DNA from: Sphingobacterium allocomposti | Lineage (GTDB): Bacteria > Bacteroidota > Bacteroidia > Sphingobacteriales > Sphingobacteriaceae | Length of the DNA: 64,000 bases | NCBI RefSeq assembly: GCF_008124885.1 | Contig: NZ_VNHX01000026.1 | Coordinates: 1 to 64,000, forward strand | Direction: 5' to 3' | Shown here: positions 33,646 to 42,779 of the stretch, piece by piece | Position numbering within the stretch: position 1 is the first letter of the stretch | How the letters are laid out: every line of letters starts with the position of its first letter | Position numbers and translations under genes: made by a program | Notes under the pieces: generated by a model | The model's input: only the letters and a program-made list of their open reading frames with translations | What the model was told of the DNA's origin: nothing | The model's database searches: none

Positions 33646-34941
33646 CTATTTATATAAAATCCTGAACTTAATCGTATTGTCGATCTGCTTTAATTGTTTA
33701 AGAACGTTCTTATCGTAGGCCGTGTGGATATCGGTTACGGCGTATCCGATATCTCCTTTTGTCATCAAAAACTGAGAGATAATATTGATCTCGTTTTCGG
33801 CGTAAACGTTGTTGATCTGTGCCATGACGCCCGGTACGTTCCGGTGGATGTGAAGAAGGCGATGAGCTTTCGTGAGGCGTGGAAGTATGAGGTTCGGGAA
33901 GTTTCTACTCATGTAGGTGTCGCCGTTGTTGATGAAATCTGCCATTCTCCGTGGAATAAATTCCGCATTTCGTTTTTTGTTCTTTTTGTCGTCGAAGACA
34001 ACAATACCCTTTTCCGTGCAGATTTTTTTACTGATATGTGCCTTGGCATCGCCCAGGTAGCCAATAGTTTTGAGCTTGTCTGCCTGCGCTAATTGTTCTT
34101 CGTCTATGGATATTCCATCGGCGAGTAGAAGGAGTCCTACATCTTTAGTATACTTTTCTTCAAAAGCAGCCTTAACACGGACAGAGAATCCATCGCGCTT
34201 TAAAATGTGGACAGCAATTTCGGGCACATCTCCAACAATTAAACAGAGGATTCTGTTTTTGGGGTAAGATATTGCGCGGGGAAGATCGTTAACATACAAG
34301 AACTCGTCGAAGCTAGGGGTAATATGATCCGCCTTTTCGGTGACACTTTTTCTGGATATGTTTTCGGTGAAGGCAAAGAACTTTTCGATGAGTCCTGATT
34401 CTTTCAGCTGAAAGTCGGAATAGCCGTCGCCAATGCCATAGATACGGCCGTCGAGTTTAAGTTCTTTTAATAGCTTTACTTTGCCGCCTTCGTCCGACAG
34501 CGGGTTGTTTTCATCGTAACCTATGATATTGCCTTCTTCGTCAAATTTGAACGTGTTGGCGTATATATTTTCCTTTTTGATGTGATAAGGTGTGACGACC
34601 GGTGTGATAAACTCCTTAAATCCCCCTGATACAATCCATGCCGTATCTTCATTCTTCTTGAAGAACTCCTTGTTACGTTCAAAAGAGCGGGACACTTTCT
34701 TTTTAAGGTGAGCTACCAGTTTATTGAGATGGGTTTTATTGGCGTTGAGTAACTTGACCCGCCCCGACAGGCTCTCGCGGAACGAGATTTTGCCTTCCAT
34801 TGCGAGATTTGTAAAATCTTCAATTTGTTTATAGATTTTGTCTTTGTCCGGGTGGTTTTCCAAAGAAATGCGGGCGAGTTCATCCAGCGCTTCGACTTGT
34901 GTAAATGTGCTATCGAAATCAATGATGTAATAGTTCTTCAC
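33646..34941 (-). CDS. HAD phosphoserine phosphatase fused to a SerA-like remnant and ACT domain
   Basis: The 431-residue protein has three parts. Residues 1-220 are a HAD-IB phosphatase: DFDST (8-12), WIVSGGF (102-108), GGKVKLLKEL (152-161) and GIGDGYSD (169-176), as in SerB. Residues 228-320 resemble the N-terminal part of 3-phosphoglycerate dehydrogenase (ILCLIVGDVPEIAVHILK, LADGISIDEEQL, KTIGYLGDA). Residues 333-431 resemble the SerA C-terminus (DFINNGDTYMSRNFPN, then ACT domain HRLLHIHRNVPGVMAQINNV). No Rossmann NAD-binding core (GxGxxG) lies between them. The ACT domain may sense serine. It is not a working dehydrogenase by sequence; the phosphatase should be active. Confidence 0.85.
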   Translation of the reverse strand: MKNYYIIDFDSTFTQVEALDELARISLENHPDKDKIYKQIEDFTNLAMEGKISFRESLSGRVKLLNANKTHLNKLVAHLKKKVSRSFERNKEFFKKNEDTAWIVSGGFKEFITPVVTPYHIKKENIYANTFKFDEEGNIIGYDENNPLSDEGGKVKLLKELKLDGRIYGIGDGYSDFQLKESGLIEKFFAFTENISRKSVTEKADHITPSFDEFLYVNDLPRAISYPKNRILCLIVGDVPEIAVHILKRDGFSVRVKAAFEEKYTKDVGLLLLADGISIDEEQLAQADKLKTIGYLGDAKAHISKKICTEKGIVVFDDKKNKKRNAEFIPRRMADFINNGDTYMSRNFPNLILPRLTKAHRLLHIHRNVPGVMAQINNVYAENEINIISQFLMTKGDIGYAVTDIHTAYDKNVLKQLKQIDNTIKFRILYK

Positions 34942-34964
34942 GATGGTTTAGTTTGATGTTATGA

Positions 34965-35933
34965 TTACGGTTTAAATTGTAGACTCATTTCTTTCAAAGT
35001 TACATCAACGGGTTTAAAGATGTATCCTGTGGTGTCGGTGATCTTTTTGTTGGAATAAGCCAGCTTCGAGGCTGCAGCTTGAGCTGTTTCCCTGGTCAGT
35101 GTGGGGCGGGTACCTTTAATGAAGGCTACAAGCTTCGCTATCCTCCATGCTGCGCCCAACATAAAAGGTTTAGCCTCTATACGTGGAGCGGGTTTTTCCA
35201 GCAGTATGGCGACGCGTTCCAACAGGCTTTTGTTGCTTAAGTTTTCGCTATTTAGCACGAAACGTTCTCCGGTTATCTCCGTATTGTTCATCAGCATGAT
35301 CATCACGCGGGCCACATCTTCGACATCCACGACACCGATGGTTCCGGGGGGATATATTTTTAATCCCTTCTGCACCAGTTCAAAGATGACACCCGAGCCC
35401 TTCCTGCCTGTGCCAACTCCCATAATAACCGAAGGATTTACGATGACGGCATCCAGACCTTCTACAATTCCGCGCCACACTTCCATTTCGCTTTCGTATT
35501 TGGAGAGGGCGTATTTTGAGTTGTCGGCGCCGTCGTCCCATTGATTCTTTTCAGAGATTAGCTCGTTGGCTTTTCTTTCACCCAGCGCCGCAATGGAGCT
35601 GACGTGCACCAGCCGGGCCCCGTGCTCCAGGCAGAGGTTCACAATATGCTTTGTGCCTTCGACGTTGGTGTGTAACATCGACGCCCAATCTTCTTTCTGA
35701 TAGGAGATCTTTGCCGCACAGTGGTATACCTTAGTGACGCCTTCAAACAAATCGGCGAGCGAAAAATAGTCTGTTATATCGGCATCCACCCATTGGACCA
35801 GCGAGGACGAACGAAGAATCTCCGGAATTGCCGACTGTTCTCTTTTTGTGGCTATTACGGCTGCTCCGCCGTCAACCAAAAACTTGATCAATGTAGACCC
35901 TAAGAACCCTGTTCCGCCTGTTACTAATATCAC
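34965..35933 (-). CDS. NAD(P)-dependent sugar epimerase/reductase (extended SDR)
   Basis: The 322-residue protein has the SDR fold: VTGGTGFLGSTLIKFL at the N-terminus, VYHCAAKISYQKEDW, LVHVSSIAALG (catalytic Ser) and KYALSKYESE (Tyr and Lys of the YxxxK motif), then VNPSVIMGVGTGRKGSG and VDVEDVARVMIML. It is close to the dihydroflavonol-reductase-like group (extended SDR), but the substrate cannot be read from sequence. It is 23 bases upstream of the HAD-SerA-ACT gene on the same strand, so the two may be co-transcribed. Confidence 0.85.
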   Translation of the reverse strand: MILVTGGTGFLGSTLIKFLVDGGAAVIATKREQSAIPEILRSSSLVQWVDADITDYFSLADLFEGVTKVYHCAAKISYQKEDWASMLHTNVEGTKHIVNLCLEHGARLVHVSSIAALGERKANELISEKNQWDDGADNSKYALSKYESEMEVWRGIVEGLDAVIVNPSVIMGVGTGRKGSGVIFELVQKGLKIYPPGTIGVVDVEDVARVMIMLMNNTEITGERFVLNSENLSNKSLLERVAILLEKPAPRIEAKPFMLGAAWRIAKLVAFIKGTRPTLTRETAQAAASKLAYSNKKITDTTGYIFKPVDVTLKEMSLQFKP

Positions 35934-36045
35934 TTGCTAACTATTTGTTGAAAACTTACTCTTTCCAAAAATAGCTTAATAAATGCATATTTGCGAAATA
36001 CTCAGTACATTGTTTCTGTTTTTTGTATTCATAATCTCTAGTTCT

Positions 36046-37233
36046 ATGTCTTTAGCTGATTTTTTTACTCCTCTATCTACGCGTACGTTCTGTTCAGGAT
36101 CTGATTTCTACAATACCCAGTTTGGTAAGGTTATCGATGCGTATGAAACGTCTTTTCCAGATATGGAGGATCCGACCCGGAAGCCGCAGATCGCACTGAT
36201 TGGCGTTGAAGAAGAACGCGGGGCCGTGAATAATGCGGGGACAAGGAAAGCGCCGGATGCTATCCGAAGGTATCTGTACAACTTATACCACGGGGATTAT
36301 CAGGTGCGGATAGCGGATCTGGGGAACATTCAGGCCGGCGCGAGCGTAAGAGATACCTATGTTGCATTGCGTACCGTGATAGAAGAACTGGTCAAGCAGG
36401 ACATCCTGCCTATTGTCATCGGTGGTGGGCAAGATTTAACTTACGCGCAATACACAGCATACGAGGGGCTGGAGCAGCGTGTGGAAGTTGCTGTAATCGA
36501 TGCTAGGTTTGATCTGGATCAGGACAATGCTGAGGACACCGAATTGAACTCTCAGACTTATCTGAATCACATCATTTTGCATCAACCAGACTACTTATTT
36601 AACTTGAGTAATCTGGCGTATCAGACTTATCTCGTGAGCAAGGAATCTATCAATATGTATGACAAGTTGTTTTTCAGTGCCATGCGTATAGGTATGATGG
36701 CTGGTAAGCTGGATCAGGCGGAGCCACTGATTCGGGCAGCAGATATGGTTAGTTTTGACATTGGTGCTATACGAGCTTCGGAAGCTCCGGGAAACGCGAA
36801 TGCCAATCCCAACGGGCTTTATGGTGATGAAGCCTGTCAGTTGGCGCGCTATGCGGGGATGTCAGACAAATGTACGTCAATAGGGTTCTACGAGTACAAT
36901 CCGACCTTCGATCCAATGGGACATACGGCGAGCTTAGCTGCGCAGATGATCTGGTGCTTCGTAGATGGATACTATAATCGAAAGAACGACGCTCCCCTTG
37001 TGCCGAAGTCGGCCTATATTATATATAGAACAACTTTGGAGAATGACGACTACGAGTTGGTATTTGTGAAAAGTAAAAAGTCTGACCGCTGGTGGATGCA
37101 GGTGCCTTATTTTGGATCGAAATCTGTAAACGAACGGTATTACTGGGTTCCGTGCAGATATGAAGATTATCAGCAAGCTGTCAGCGGTGATATGCCCGAC
37201 CTGTGGTGGAAGACCCATCAGAAGCTACAATAA
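36046..37233 (+). CDS. Arginase-fold (formimidoylglutamase-like) protein lacking several metal ligands
   Basis: The 395-residue protein (from MSLADFFTPLS; an upstream ATG at 35983 adds an unlike hydrophobic stretch) has the ureohydrolase fold: GGGQDLTYAQY, VAVIDARFDLDQDNAED and MVSFDIGAIRASEAPG align with the three arginase metal motifs. However the usual His, Asp-x-His-x-Asp and Asp-x-Asp ligands are altered: Gln129 for His, Arg154 for His and Gly240 for Asp. The C-terminal 100 residues (KSAYIIYRTTLENDDYELVFV) are an extra domain. It is likely a non-enzymatic relative. Its role is unknown. Confidence 0.75.
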   Translation: MSLADFFTPLSTRTFCSGSDFYNTQFGKVIDAYETSFPDMEDPTRKPQIALIGVEEERGAVNNAGTRKAPDAIRRYLYNLYHGDYQVRIADLGNIQAGASVRDTYVALRTVIEELVKQDILPIVIGGGQDLTYAQYTAYEGLEQRVEVAVIDARFDLDQDNAEDTELNSQTYLNHIILHQPDYLFNLSNLAYQTYLVSKESINMYDKLFFSAMRIGMMAGKLDQAEPLIRAADMVSFDIGAIRASEAPGNANANPNGLYGDEACQLARYAGMSDKCTSIGFYEYNPTFDPMGHTASLAAQMIWCFVDGYYNRKNDAPLVPKSAYIIYRTTLENDDYELVFVKSKKSDRWWMQVPYFGSKSVNERYYWVPCRYEDYQQAVSGDMPDLWWKTHQKLQ

Positions 37234-37420
37234 TTATAACTGAACCGTTCGGAATGCGCGGGCCGACGTTTTTTTGTTCTCCGTTGCCGCAGAGCTATAA
37301 AACAACAAGCTGCTAAATATAAAATCAGATGCCGGTTAAAACGACCGGCAAAGATTCACAGCAGGCACAAAATGGGGAATGAGTCATACGGGGCATGACT
37401 GCGCTATGGCTGGAGTGTGA

Positions 37421-37455
37421 AAGGAGCACTCTCCTTCCCAGTTTATGAGCTAACG
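37421..37455 (+). repeat. Hairpin-plus-box element, copy B
   Basis: A perfect hairpin AAGGAG-CACT-CTCCTT (37421-37436) is followed after 3 bases by AGTTTATGAGCTAACG (37440-37455). About 50 bases upstream GCAGGCACAAAATGGGG resembles the upstream box of copies A and C, and a second hairpin AGTCAT...ATGACT lies between. It fills most of the 299-base gap between the arginase-like gene and rmuC. Confidence 0.5.
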
Positions 37456-37532
37456 CAGATTCTGGATTAAGCCGGCCTTTAAGCCGCAGTGCCGGGGAGG
37501 GCGTTCTCCCGGGCGTATGAAGTTTGTAACAT

Positions 37533-38852
37533 ATGGAAATATTGTTTATTATCGTTATCGCGGTATTGCTGGTGGTTATCATTGTGCTGGTGCGCAACAA
37601 CGCGCGGGGCGTAAGCCGCGCCGTGCTTGATGAGGTAACGGCGGAAAGAAATGCTGCTCAGCTGGACCTCGCCCGTTCGCTTGAGCGCGAGCGCCTGCTT
37701 GCCGAAGCAAAAGATGACTTGAGTAGGTCCTTGGAAAAAGAGAGGAGCGAACGTGGCGCCCTAGAGCGGACGTTAGAAAGTACCAATGCTTTTCTGCAGG
37801 CGCAACAGGAAAAATTTCAGGTGCAACAGGAAGAGATCGTGCAGATGAGAGAACAGTTTCATCTGGAATTTCAGCACATAGCCAACCGGATCCTCGATGA
37901 GAAGACCGAGAAGTTTACGGCTGTTAACCAACGTCAAATGGACCAAATCCTGACACCACTCCAGGAAAAAATTAAGACTTTCGAGGAAAAGGTTGAACGC
38001 ACGTACCAGCAGGAGGCTGCCGAGAGAAATGTGCTCAAAGGGGTTGTGGAGCAGCTTATGCAACAAAGTGCTCTAATAAAAAATGAGGCCAACAACCTGA
38101 CAAGAGCTTTAAAGGGGGACACTAAGAAGCAAGGCAACTGGGGCGAGATTATTCTGGAGCGCGTGTTAGAGCGCTCAGGGCTGGTTAAAGATCAGGAATA
38201 CCGCTTACAGTCGGTTTTCCGGGAAGACGACTTGCGAAAGATCCCTGACGCTATTATTTTGCTGCCGGAAAATAAACACCTTGTCGTCGATGCCAAGGTC
38301 TCTCTAACCGCGTATGAGCGGTGGGTAAACGAAGAAGATAGGGAGCAGCAGTTGCCGCTACTCCGGCAGCATGTGCAATCCATAGAAGGTCACGTCCGCG
38401 AACTGTCGTCAAAGAACTACCAAGACCTTTATGGTATTCACTCTCCGGATTTCGTCCTACTGTTTATTCCGATTGAATCGGCGCTAAGTGTGGCTGTGAA
38501 GGAGAAACCGGACTTATTTGCCGACGCGTGGGACAGGCGTGTCGTTATCGTTAGCCCATCCACCTTGTTGGCCACCTTGCGTACCATTGCCAGCATATGG
38601 GTTCAGGAGCGACAGAACAGAAATGTCCTGGAGATCGCTAAGGAAGCAGGAGCCCTCTATGACAAGTTTGTGGGCTTTCTAACAGATATGCAACAGATCG
38701 ACATCTACCTGAAGCGTGCGGCAGAAAAACACGAGGATGCTATGAAGAAGCTATCGACCGGCGCGGGGAACGTCACGCGGAAGATAGAAAATCTAAAAGC
38801 ACTCGGGGCCAAGGCAAATAAACAGATTGACAGCCGCTTTCTGGAAGAATAA
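37533..38852 (+). CDS. rmuC: DNA recombination protein RmuC
   Basis: The 439-residue protein starts with one membrane-spanning helix (residues 2-20, IVIAVLLVVIIVLV), followed by a long charged coiled coil (about 40-190, many Glu, Gln, Arg and Lys) and the RmuC domain: KGDTKKQGNWGEIILERVLERSGL, HLVVDAKVSLTAYERW and SPSTLLATLRTIASIWVQERQNRNVLEIA. The last part is a helical tail. RmuC-family proteins have PD-(D/E)XK-type nuclease features and limit DNA inversions at repeats. It is a single gene with an upstream hairpin-plus-box element. Confidence 0.95.
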   Translation: MEILFIIVIAVLLVVIIVLVRNNARGVSRAVLDEVTAERNAAQLDLARSLERERLLAEAKDDLSRSLEKERSERGALERTLESTNAFLQAQQEKFQVQQEEIVQMREQFHLEFQHIANRILDEKTEKFTAVNQRQMDQILTPLQEKIKTFEEKVERTYQQEAAERNVLKGVVEQLMQQSALIKNEANNLTRALKGDTKKQGNWGEIILERVLERSGLVKDQEYRLQSVFREDDLRKIPDAIILLPENKHLVVDAKVSLTAYERWVNEEDREQQLPLLRQHVQSIEGHVRELSSKNYQDLYGIHSPDFVLLFIPIESALSVAVKEKPDLFADAWDRRVVIVSPSTLLATLRTIASIWVQERQNRNVLEIAKEAGALYDKFVGFLTDMQQIDIYLKRAAEKHEDAMKKLSTGAGNVTRKIENLKALGAKANKQIDSRFLEE

Positions 38853-38909
38853 GCCTGTTTAGCAGTACTAGCCGGCGTTACGGGGCTGAAAATCGGCTGC
38901 TACCGCTTA

Positions 38910-40607
38910 TTAGTAGCCTGCGGCGAAGTCGTCTCCGCGTGGATCCGCACCTGTTTGGAGCTTCCCGTTAGGAAGTACGACGATATTCTCCATGCGTCCT
39001 ATTGCGCCTCGCAGGTGAAGTTTGTACCCGTCATCCTCAAGGCTGCTTCGGATGGGAAGAGCAATGGCTGCTTTCTCGATATCGATCCGATCAGGCTGCC
39101 ACTGGTGATGAAACCGCGGCGCGCTTACGGATTGTTGGGCGTCCATCCCAAACTCTATGACATTGAGGATGCCCTGGAACACGGATGTAATAATTGTGGA
39201 ACCTCCCGGTGTACCGATTACCATTTTTAGCTTGCCGTCTTCTTCGACAATAGTCGGCGTCATGGCGCTTAGCATACGTTTGCCGGGTTCTATGGCGTTC
39301 GCTTTACCGCCTATTAGTCCGTATAGGTTCGGCGATCCGGGCTTGGCCGAGAAGTCATCCATTTCGTTGTTGAGCAGAAATCCGGCGCCGCCGACCCACA
39401 CGCAGGAGCCATAGGATCCGTTAATTGTCGTGGTCAACGATACGGCATTTCCTTCTTTATCGACAATACTGAAGTGTGTCGTCTCTTCCGACTCGTATCC
39501 AGGGAAGGATGCTGCTTTTACGTCGGCGCTTGGAGTTGCGCGGGAAAAACTCACCTTCGACATGCGCTCCTGGTTATGTCTTTTATCCGTTAGATGTTCG
39601 ACCGGAACGCGGTAAAAGTCGGGGTCGCCCAGATGGGTGGCCCGATCTGCATATACCCGTCGCTCAGCCTCTACCATCGCTCTTATGGTGCTGTCGGCCT
39701 GGAACCCCCACTGTGACAGCGGATAGGGTTCTACGGATTGTAATAGCGCAAGTAAGGCAACACCGCCGCTTGACGGAGGGGCCATGGAAATGATCTTAAA
39801 CTGTTTGTACTGTCCGACAATAGGATCTCGCCAGACGGCTTCATAATCAGCGAGGTCGGCGTGTGATATAATTCCGTTACCCCGTTCCATCTCGGCGACG
39901 ATCAAGTCGGCCGTTTCGCCTTTATAAAAGCCGTCCCGTCCATTGGAGGCGATCCGCTTCAGTGTTTTTGCCAGTTCGGGCTGGACGAAAACATCTCCGT
40001 TCTTCCAGGGAATGTCGCGTATGATGGCTGCGCCATCCTTATTTAGCTCCCGAAAGCGGCTTTGGTACGTATTAAATTCTTTCGCCTGTCGCTCCGTAAT
40101 AGGGAATCCATTCCCGGCAAGGCTGATGGCTGGCGCGAGAAGGTCCTCCCAGGGCAAAGAGCCATATTTTTTATGGGCTTCCTCCATTCCCGCTACCGTG
40201 CCCGGTACGCCGGCGGCTAGCTGCCCATACAGGCTTAGGTCTGTGATAGGGTTGCCCTGATCATCGAGGTACATATCGCGGAACGCCTTGCGCGGCGCCT
40301 TTTCCCTGAAATCTAAAGAGGCTATCTGGCCGTCATGGCTACGGTATACCATAAATCCTCCCCCGCCGATATTTCCGGCGTTGGGATAGACCACAGCAAG
40401 TGCAAATTGTACCGCTATGGCCGCGTCGACAGCATTCCCTCCTTTTTTTAGGATAGCAACACCTACTTCGGAAGCGATGGGATGGGCCGTAATTACCGCT
40501 GCATTTTCAAACTCCTTACTCGTGGAGGCCGTCTGCTTACCAATAGGTTGAATGGCGCAGGACGTTGCTATCAATAGGATGCAAAAAAATTGGGATAGTA
40601 GCTTCAT
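38910..40607 (-). CDS. ggt: Gamma-glutamyltranspeptidase
   Basis: The 565-residue protein begins with a lipoprotein signal (MKLLSQFFCILLIATSC), which fixes the start at 40607 rather than further upstream. N-terminal landmarks are ITAHPIASEVGVAILKKGGNAVDAAIAV and NIGGGGFMVYRS; the autocleavage site Thr is in ETTHFSIVDKEGNAVSLTTT, and GTPGGSTIITSVFQ and DFSAKPGSPNLYG are family motifs. It cleaves gamma-glutamyl bonds of glutathione and related peptides outside the cytoplasm. A TAAGTTTG box lies at 40640-40647, 32 bases from the ATG, without a good -33 box. Confidence 0.95.
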   Translation of the reverse strand: MKLLSQFFCILLIATSCAIQPIGKQTASTSKEFENAAVITAHPIASEVGVAILKKGGNAVDAAIAVQFALAVVYPNAGNIGGGGFMVYRSHDGQIASLDFREKAPRKAFRDMYLDDQGNPITDLSLYGQLAAGVPGTVAGMEEAHKKYGSLPWEDLLAPAISLAGNGFPITERQAKEFNTYQSRFRELNKDGAAIIRDIPWKNGDVFVQPELAKTLKRIASNGRDGFYKGETADLIVAEMERGNGIISHADLADYEAVWRDPIVGQYKQFKIISMAPPSSGGVALLALLQSVEPYPLSQWGFQADSTIRAMVEAERRVYADRATHLGDPDFYRVPVEHLTDKRHNQERMSKVSFSRATPSADVKAASFPGYESEETTHFSIVDKEGNAVSLTTTINGSYGSCVWVGGAGFLLNNEMDDFSAKPGSPNLYGLIGGKANAIEPGKRMLSAMTPTIVEEDGKLKMVIGTPGGSTIITSVFQGILNVIEFGMDAQQSVSAPRFHHQWQPDRIDIEKAAIALPIRSSLEDDGYKLHLRGAIGRMENIVVLPNGKLQTGADPRGDDFAAGY

Positions 40608-41101
40608 ACAGTAAACATAGGTATTTTGCGTTTTTATGCCAAACTTAAATGAAAAATTCGTTTTTACGCGCAAAGTTATAGCGCGAGGATGGAAACATAG
40701 TATAGGTTCTGTCATTTAAAAGAGTCGTTTTTAATGATGAGAAAAAATCGGTTTTTCGTACGCTTCGGCCGGATGTAGGTTCTTCTTTTTGTCTATAACT
40801 TCCTGCTACACTTGGTGTTTTATGTTTTGGTGTTTTAAAATTCGCAGGTTTGCCAAAATATAACTTTCTATTGTGTAGAAGAGTTTGTATCTTGGAGGCC
40901 ATATTATTTTCGGCTTTTTTGCAATATGAAACCTGCACAAATTGCCATATAGAAAATAATGAACAACCGAATGCAGTGAGCTCATGAATACCATTGAACC
41001 GCCGAAGATAGTATAGATACCTTCGGGATAGGCACGAAACGAATAAACACGACTGAATATTTATGCAAGCTTTATTGCCATTAAAAAAACAATTTATTCT
41101 G
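40608..41101. other. Intergenic region between ggt and the exonuclease-family gene
   Basis: This 494-bp divergent gap is AT-rich with runs of T and A. It holds -7-like boxes for ggt on the minus strand (TAAGTTTG at 40640-40647; TAACTTTG at 40671-40678). An open frame of about 158 codons on the minus strand has no recognisable domain and a Cys/Phe/Lys-rich composition; I treat it as non-coding. Confidence 0.45.
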
Positions 41102-41863
41102 ATGAGAAATCTGTTCGTCACCTTGTTGTTGCTTGTTTGTGCGGCTAGTTTGTCCGCTCAGCACCTGCGCATCCTGTCCTATAACATCCACCATGGAAAT
41201 CCTCCCGCTACCCCCGGTAAAATAGATCTGGAAGCCATAGCAGCTGTTATTAAGTCTTCAAAGGCCGACTTGGTTGGTCTGCAGGAGGTGGATATCCGTG
41301 TATCGCGTTCTAATATGGTCGACCAGGCAAAGGAGCTCGCGGAGATGACAGGGATGTCTTACTTCTTTTCAAAGGGAATCGATCTAGAGAGAGGGGAATA
41401 CGGGACGCTTATTCTTACCAAACATAAAATAGTAGGGAATAGGCGCTACGACCTGCCGATGGTTGTGCCGAGTGAGAACAGATCGTTGGCTATTATAGAT
41501 GTCGAACTTCCGGGAGGAAAGATTGTTTCGTTTGCAAATACGCATTTAGATTTAAAGCAGGAGAATCGCCTGGCGCAGGCAAACTATATTACCGAGTTGG
41601 GCGACTGGTACGACCGGCCTCTTATTTTGGTGGGTGACCTGAATGCTCGGCCCGATAGCGAGTCGATCCGAGTACTGGAAGGGTATTTTCAGCGGAATAC
41701 GACCTCAAACGGTCCGACCAGCCCCAATACAGAAGCAAAAAATGAAATAGATTACATTATGGTCGGAAAGCATACAAAGTTTTCATGGAAAACATATAAA
41801 ACGCTTCCGGAGCTCTCCGCTTCCGACCATCTGCCTGTATTTGCCGAGATCGTTATTCACTAG
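41102..41863 (+). CDS. Secreted endonuclease/exonuclease/phosphatase family protein
   Basis: The 253-residue protein starts at MRNLFVTLLLLV, a signal peptide ending near LSAQ. The EEP fold is shown by LRILSYNIHHGNPP, LVGLQEVDIRVSRS (metal-binding Glu), FANTHLDLK, LVGDLNARPDSE (Asp and Asn) and ASDHLPVFAEI (catalytic Asp-His). These metal-dependent phosphoesterases cleave DNA, RNA, phospholipids or sugar phosphates; being exported, this one probably scavenges phosphate from external esters. The exact substrate is not visible. It is convergent with the MazG-like gene. Confidence 0.92.
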   Translation: MRNLFVTLLLLVCAASLSAQHLRILSYNIHHGNPPATPGKIDLEAIAAVIKSSKADLVGLQEVDIRVSRSNMVDQAKELAEMTGMSYFFSKGIDLERGEYGTLILTKHKIVGNRRYDLPMVVPSENRSLAIIDVELPGGKIVSFANTHLDLKQENRLAQANYITELGDWYDRPLILVGDLNARPDSESIRVLEGYFQRNTTSNGPTSPNTEAKNEIDYIMVGKHTKFSWKTYKTLPELSASDHLPVFAEIVIH

Positions 41864-41892
41864 CAGCTCACCGGCAGTTGGTGCCGGGTATT

Positions 41893-42219
41893 CTATTGCA
41901 GCTTTTTATTGTTTTTATGGCGCTCGGCGTCCCGGATAGATTTTTTCTCTAGATTTTTCTCCAGCGCTTCGGTCAGATCTACTCCAGTTTGGTTCGCGAG
42001 GCATATAAGTACAAAAAGTACGTCTGCCATCTCGTCTCCCAGGTTTACGTCTTCATCAGACTTTTTGAAAGATTGTTCTCCGTATTTCCTAGCCATAATC
42101 CTGGCTACCTCTCCGACCTCCTCCATGAGAATGGCGGTGTTTGTTAGTTCGTTGAAATAGCGGATGCCGGTTGTTTTTATCCATTCATCCACGAGTTGTT
42201 GTGCTTCTTTGATGTTCAT
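41893..42219 (-). CDS. MazG-like nucleotide pyrophosphohydrolase
   Basis: The 108-residue protein has the MazG/all-alpha NTP-PPase signature: AILMEEVGEVARIMARKYG (EExxE), then NLGDEMADVLFVLICLANQTGVD (ExxD). One domain only, as in the small single-domain house-cleaning enzymes that hydrolyse nucleoside triphosphates to monophosphate and pyrophosphate. It ends convergent with the exonuclease-family gene and lies 35 bases after dtd on the same strand, suggesting one transcript. Confidence 0.92.
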   Translation of the reverse strand: MNIKEAQQLVDEWIKTTGIRYFNELTNTAILMEEVGEVARIMARKYGEQSFKKSDEDVNLGDEMADVLFVLICLANQTGVDLTEALEKNLEKKSIRDAERHKNNKKLQ

Positions 42220-42254
42220 ATTTTTTTGTTAGTGTATCCCTATTTCTCGCTGCG

Positions 42255-42713
42255 TTAGTGGTTGTCTTTGTCTTTTGTATTCATTACGATGGTGACGGGT
42301 CCGTCGTTTTGTAAATCAATTTTCATGTCGGCACCAAATATTCCTAGCTGTACCTGCTTTTCGAGAAGGATGGATAGGTATTCAGCCATTTTATGGTATA
42401 AAGGTCTCGCGTGATCCGGTTTCGCCGCCCGTGTAAAAGACGGTCTGTTTCCTTTTTTTGTCTGGGCAAATAAGGTAAACTGTGAAATCAGCAGAATGTT
42501 ACCGCCAATATCCTGTATAGACTTATTCATCAAGCCAGCTTCATCAGAGAAGATACGTAGGCTCACCAGCTTTTGGCCGAGCCATCGTAAGTCCGTATCG
42601 TCGTCGTCATGTTCTACACCCAGAAAGACAAGCAGGCCCTGATTAATTTCTCCCGTGCACACCCCGTCTACGGTACAGGCCGCACGGTTCACCCTTTGTA
42701 TAACAGCTCTCAT
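42255..42713 (-). CDS. dtd: D-aminoacyl-tRNA deacylase
   Basis: The 152-residue protein is a complete DTD: RAVIQRVNRAACTVDG at the N-terminus, GLLVFLGVEHDD, LISQFTLFAQTKKGNRPSFTRAA with the SQFTL catalytic motif, and NDGPVTIVMNT with the NxGPVT cross-subunit motif. It removes D-amino acids (and glycine from tRNA-Ala) from tRNA. Its 5' end borders the long heptamer-repeat array at 42780. It is probably co-transcribed with the MazG-like gene. Confidence 0.97.
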   Translation of the reverse strand: MRAVIQRVNRAACTVDGVCTGEINQGLLVFLGVEHDDDDTDLRWLGQKLVSLRIFSDEAGLMNKSIQDIGGNILLISQFTLFAQTKKGNRPSFTRAAKPDHARPLYHKMAEYLSILLEKQVQLGIFGADMKIDLQNDGPVTIVMNTKDKDNH

Positions 42714-42779
42714 GCCGCAAAATAAAAGTTAAAAGTCGAAAAGTAAAATTAGGAGTTAGATATTAGAATTAAGATTTGA

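Noticed and set aside
40645..41121. Minus-strand frame of about 158 codons before the exonuclease-family gene
   Set aside because: No recognisable domain, rich in Cys/Phe/Lys, lies in an AT-rich divergent promoter region and overlaps the real start of the neighbouring gene.
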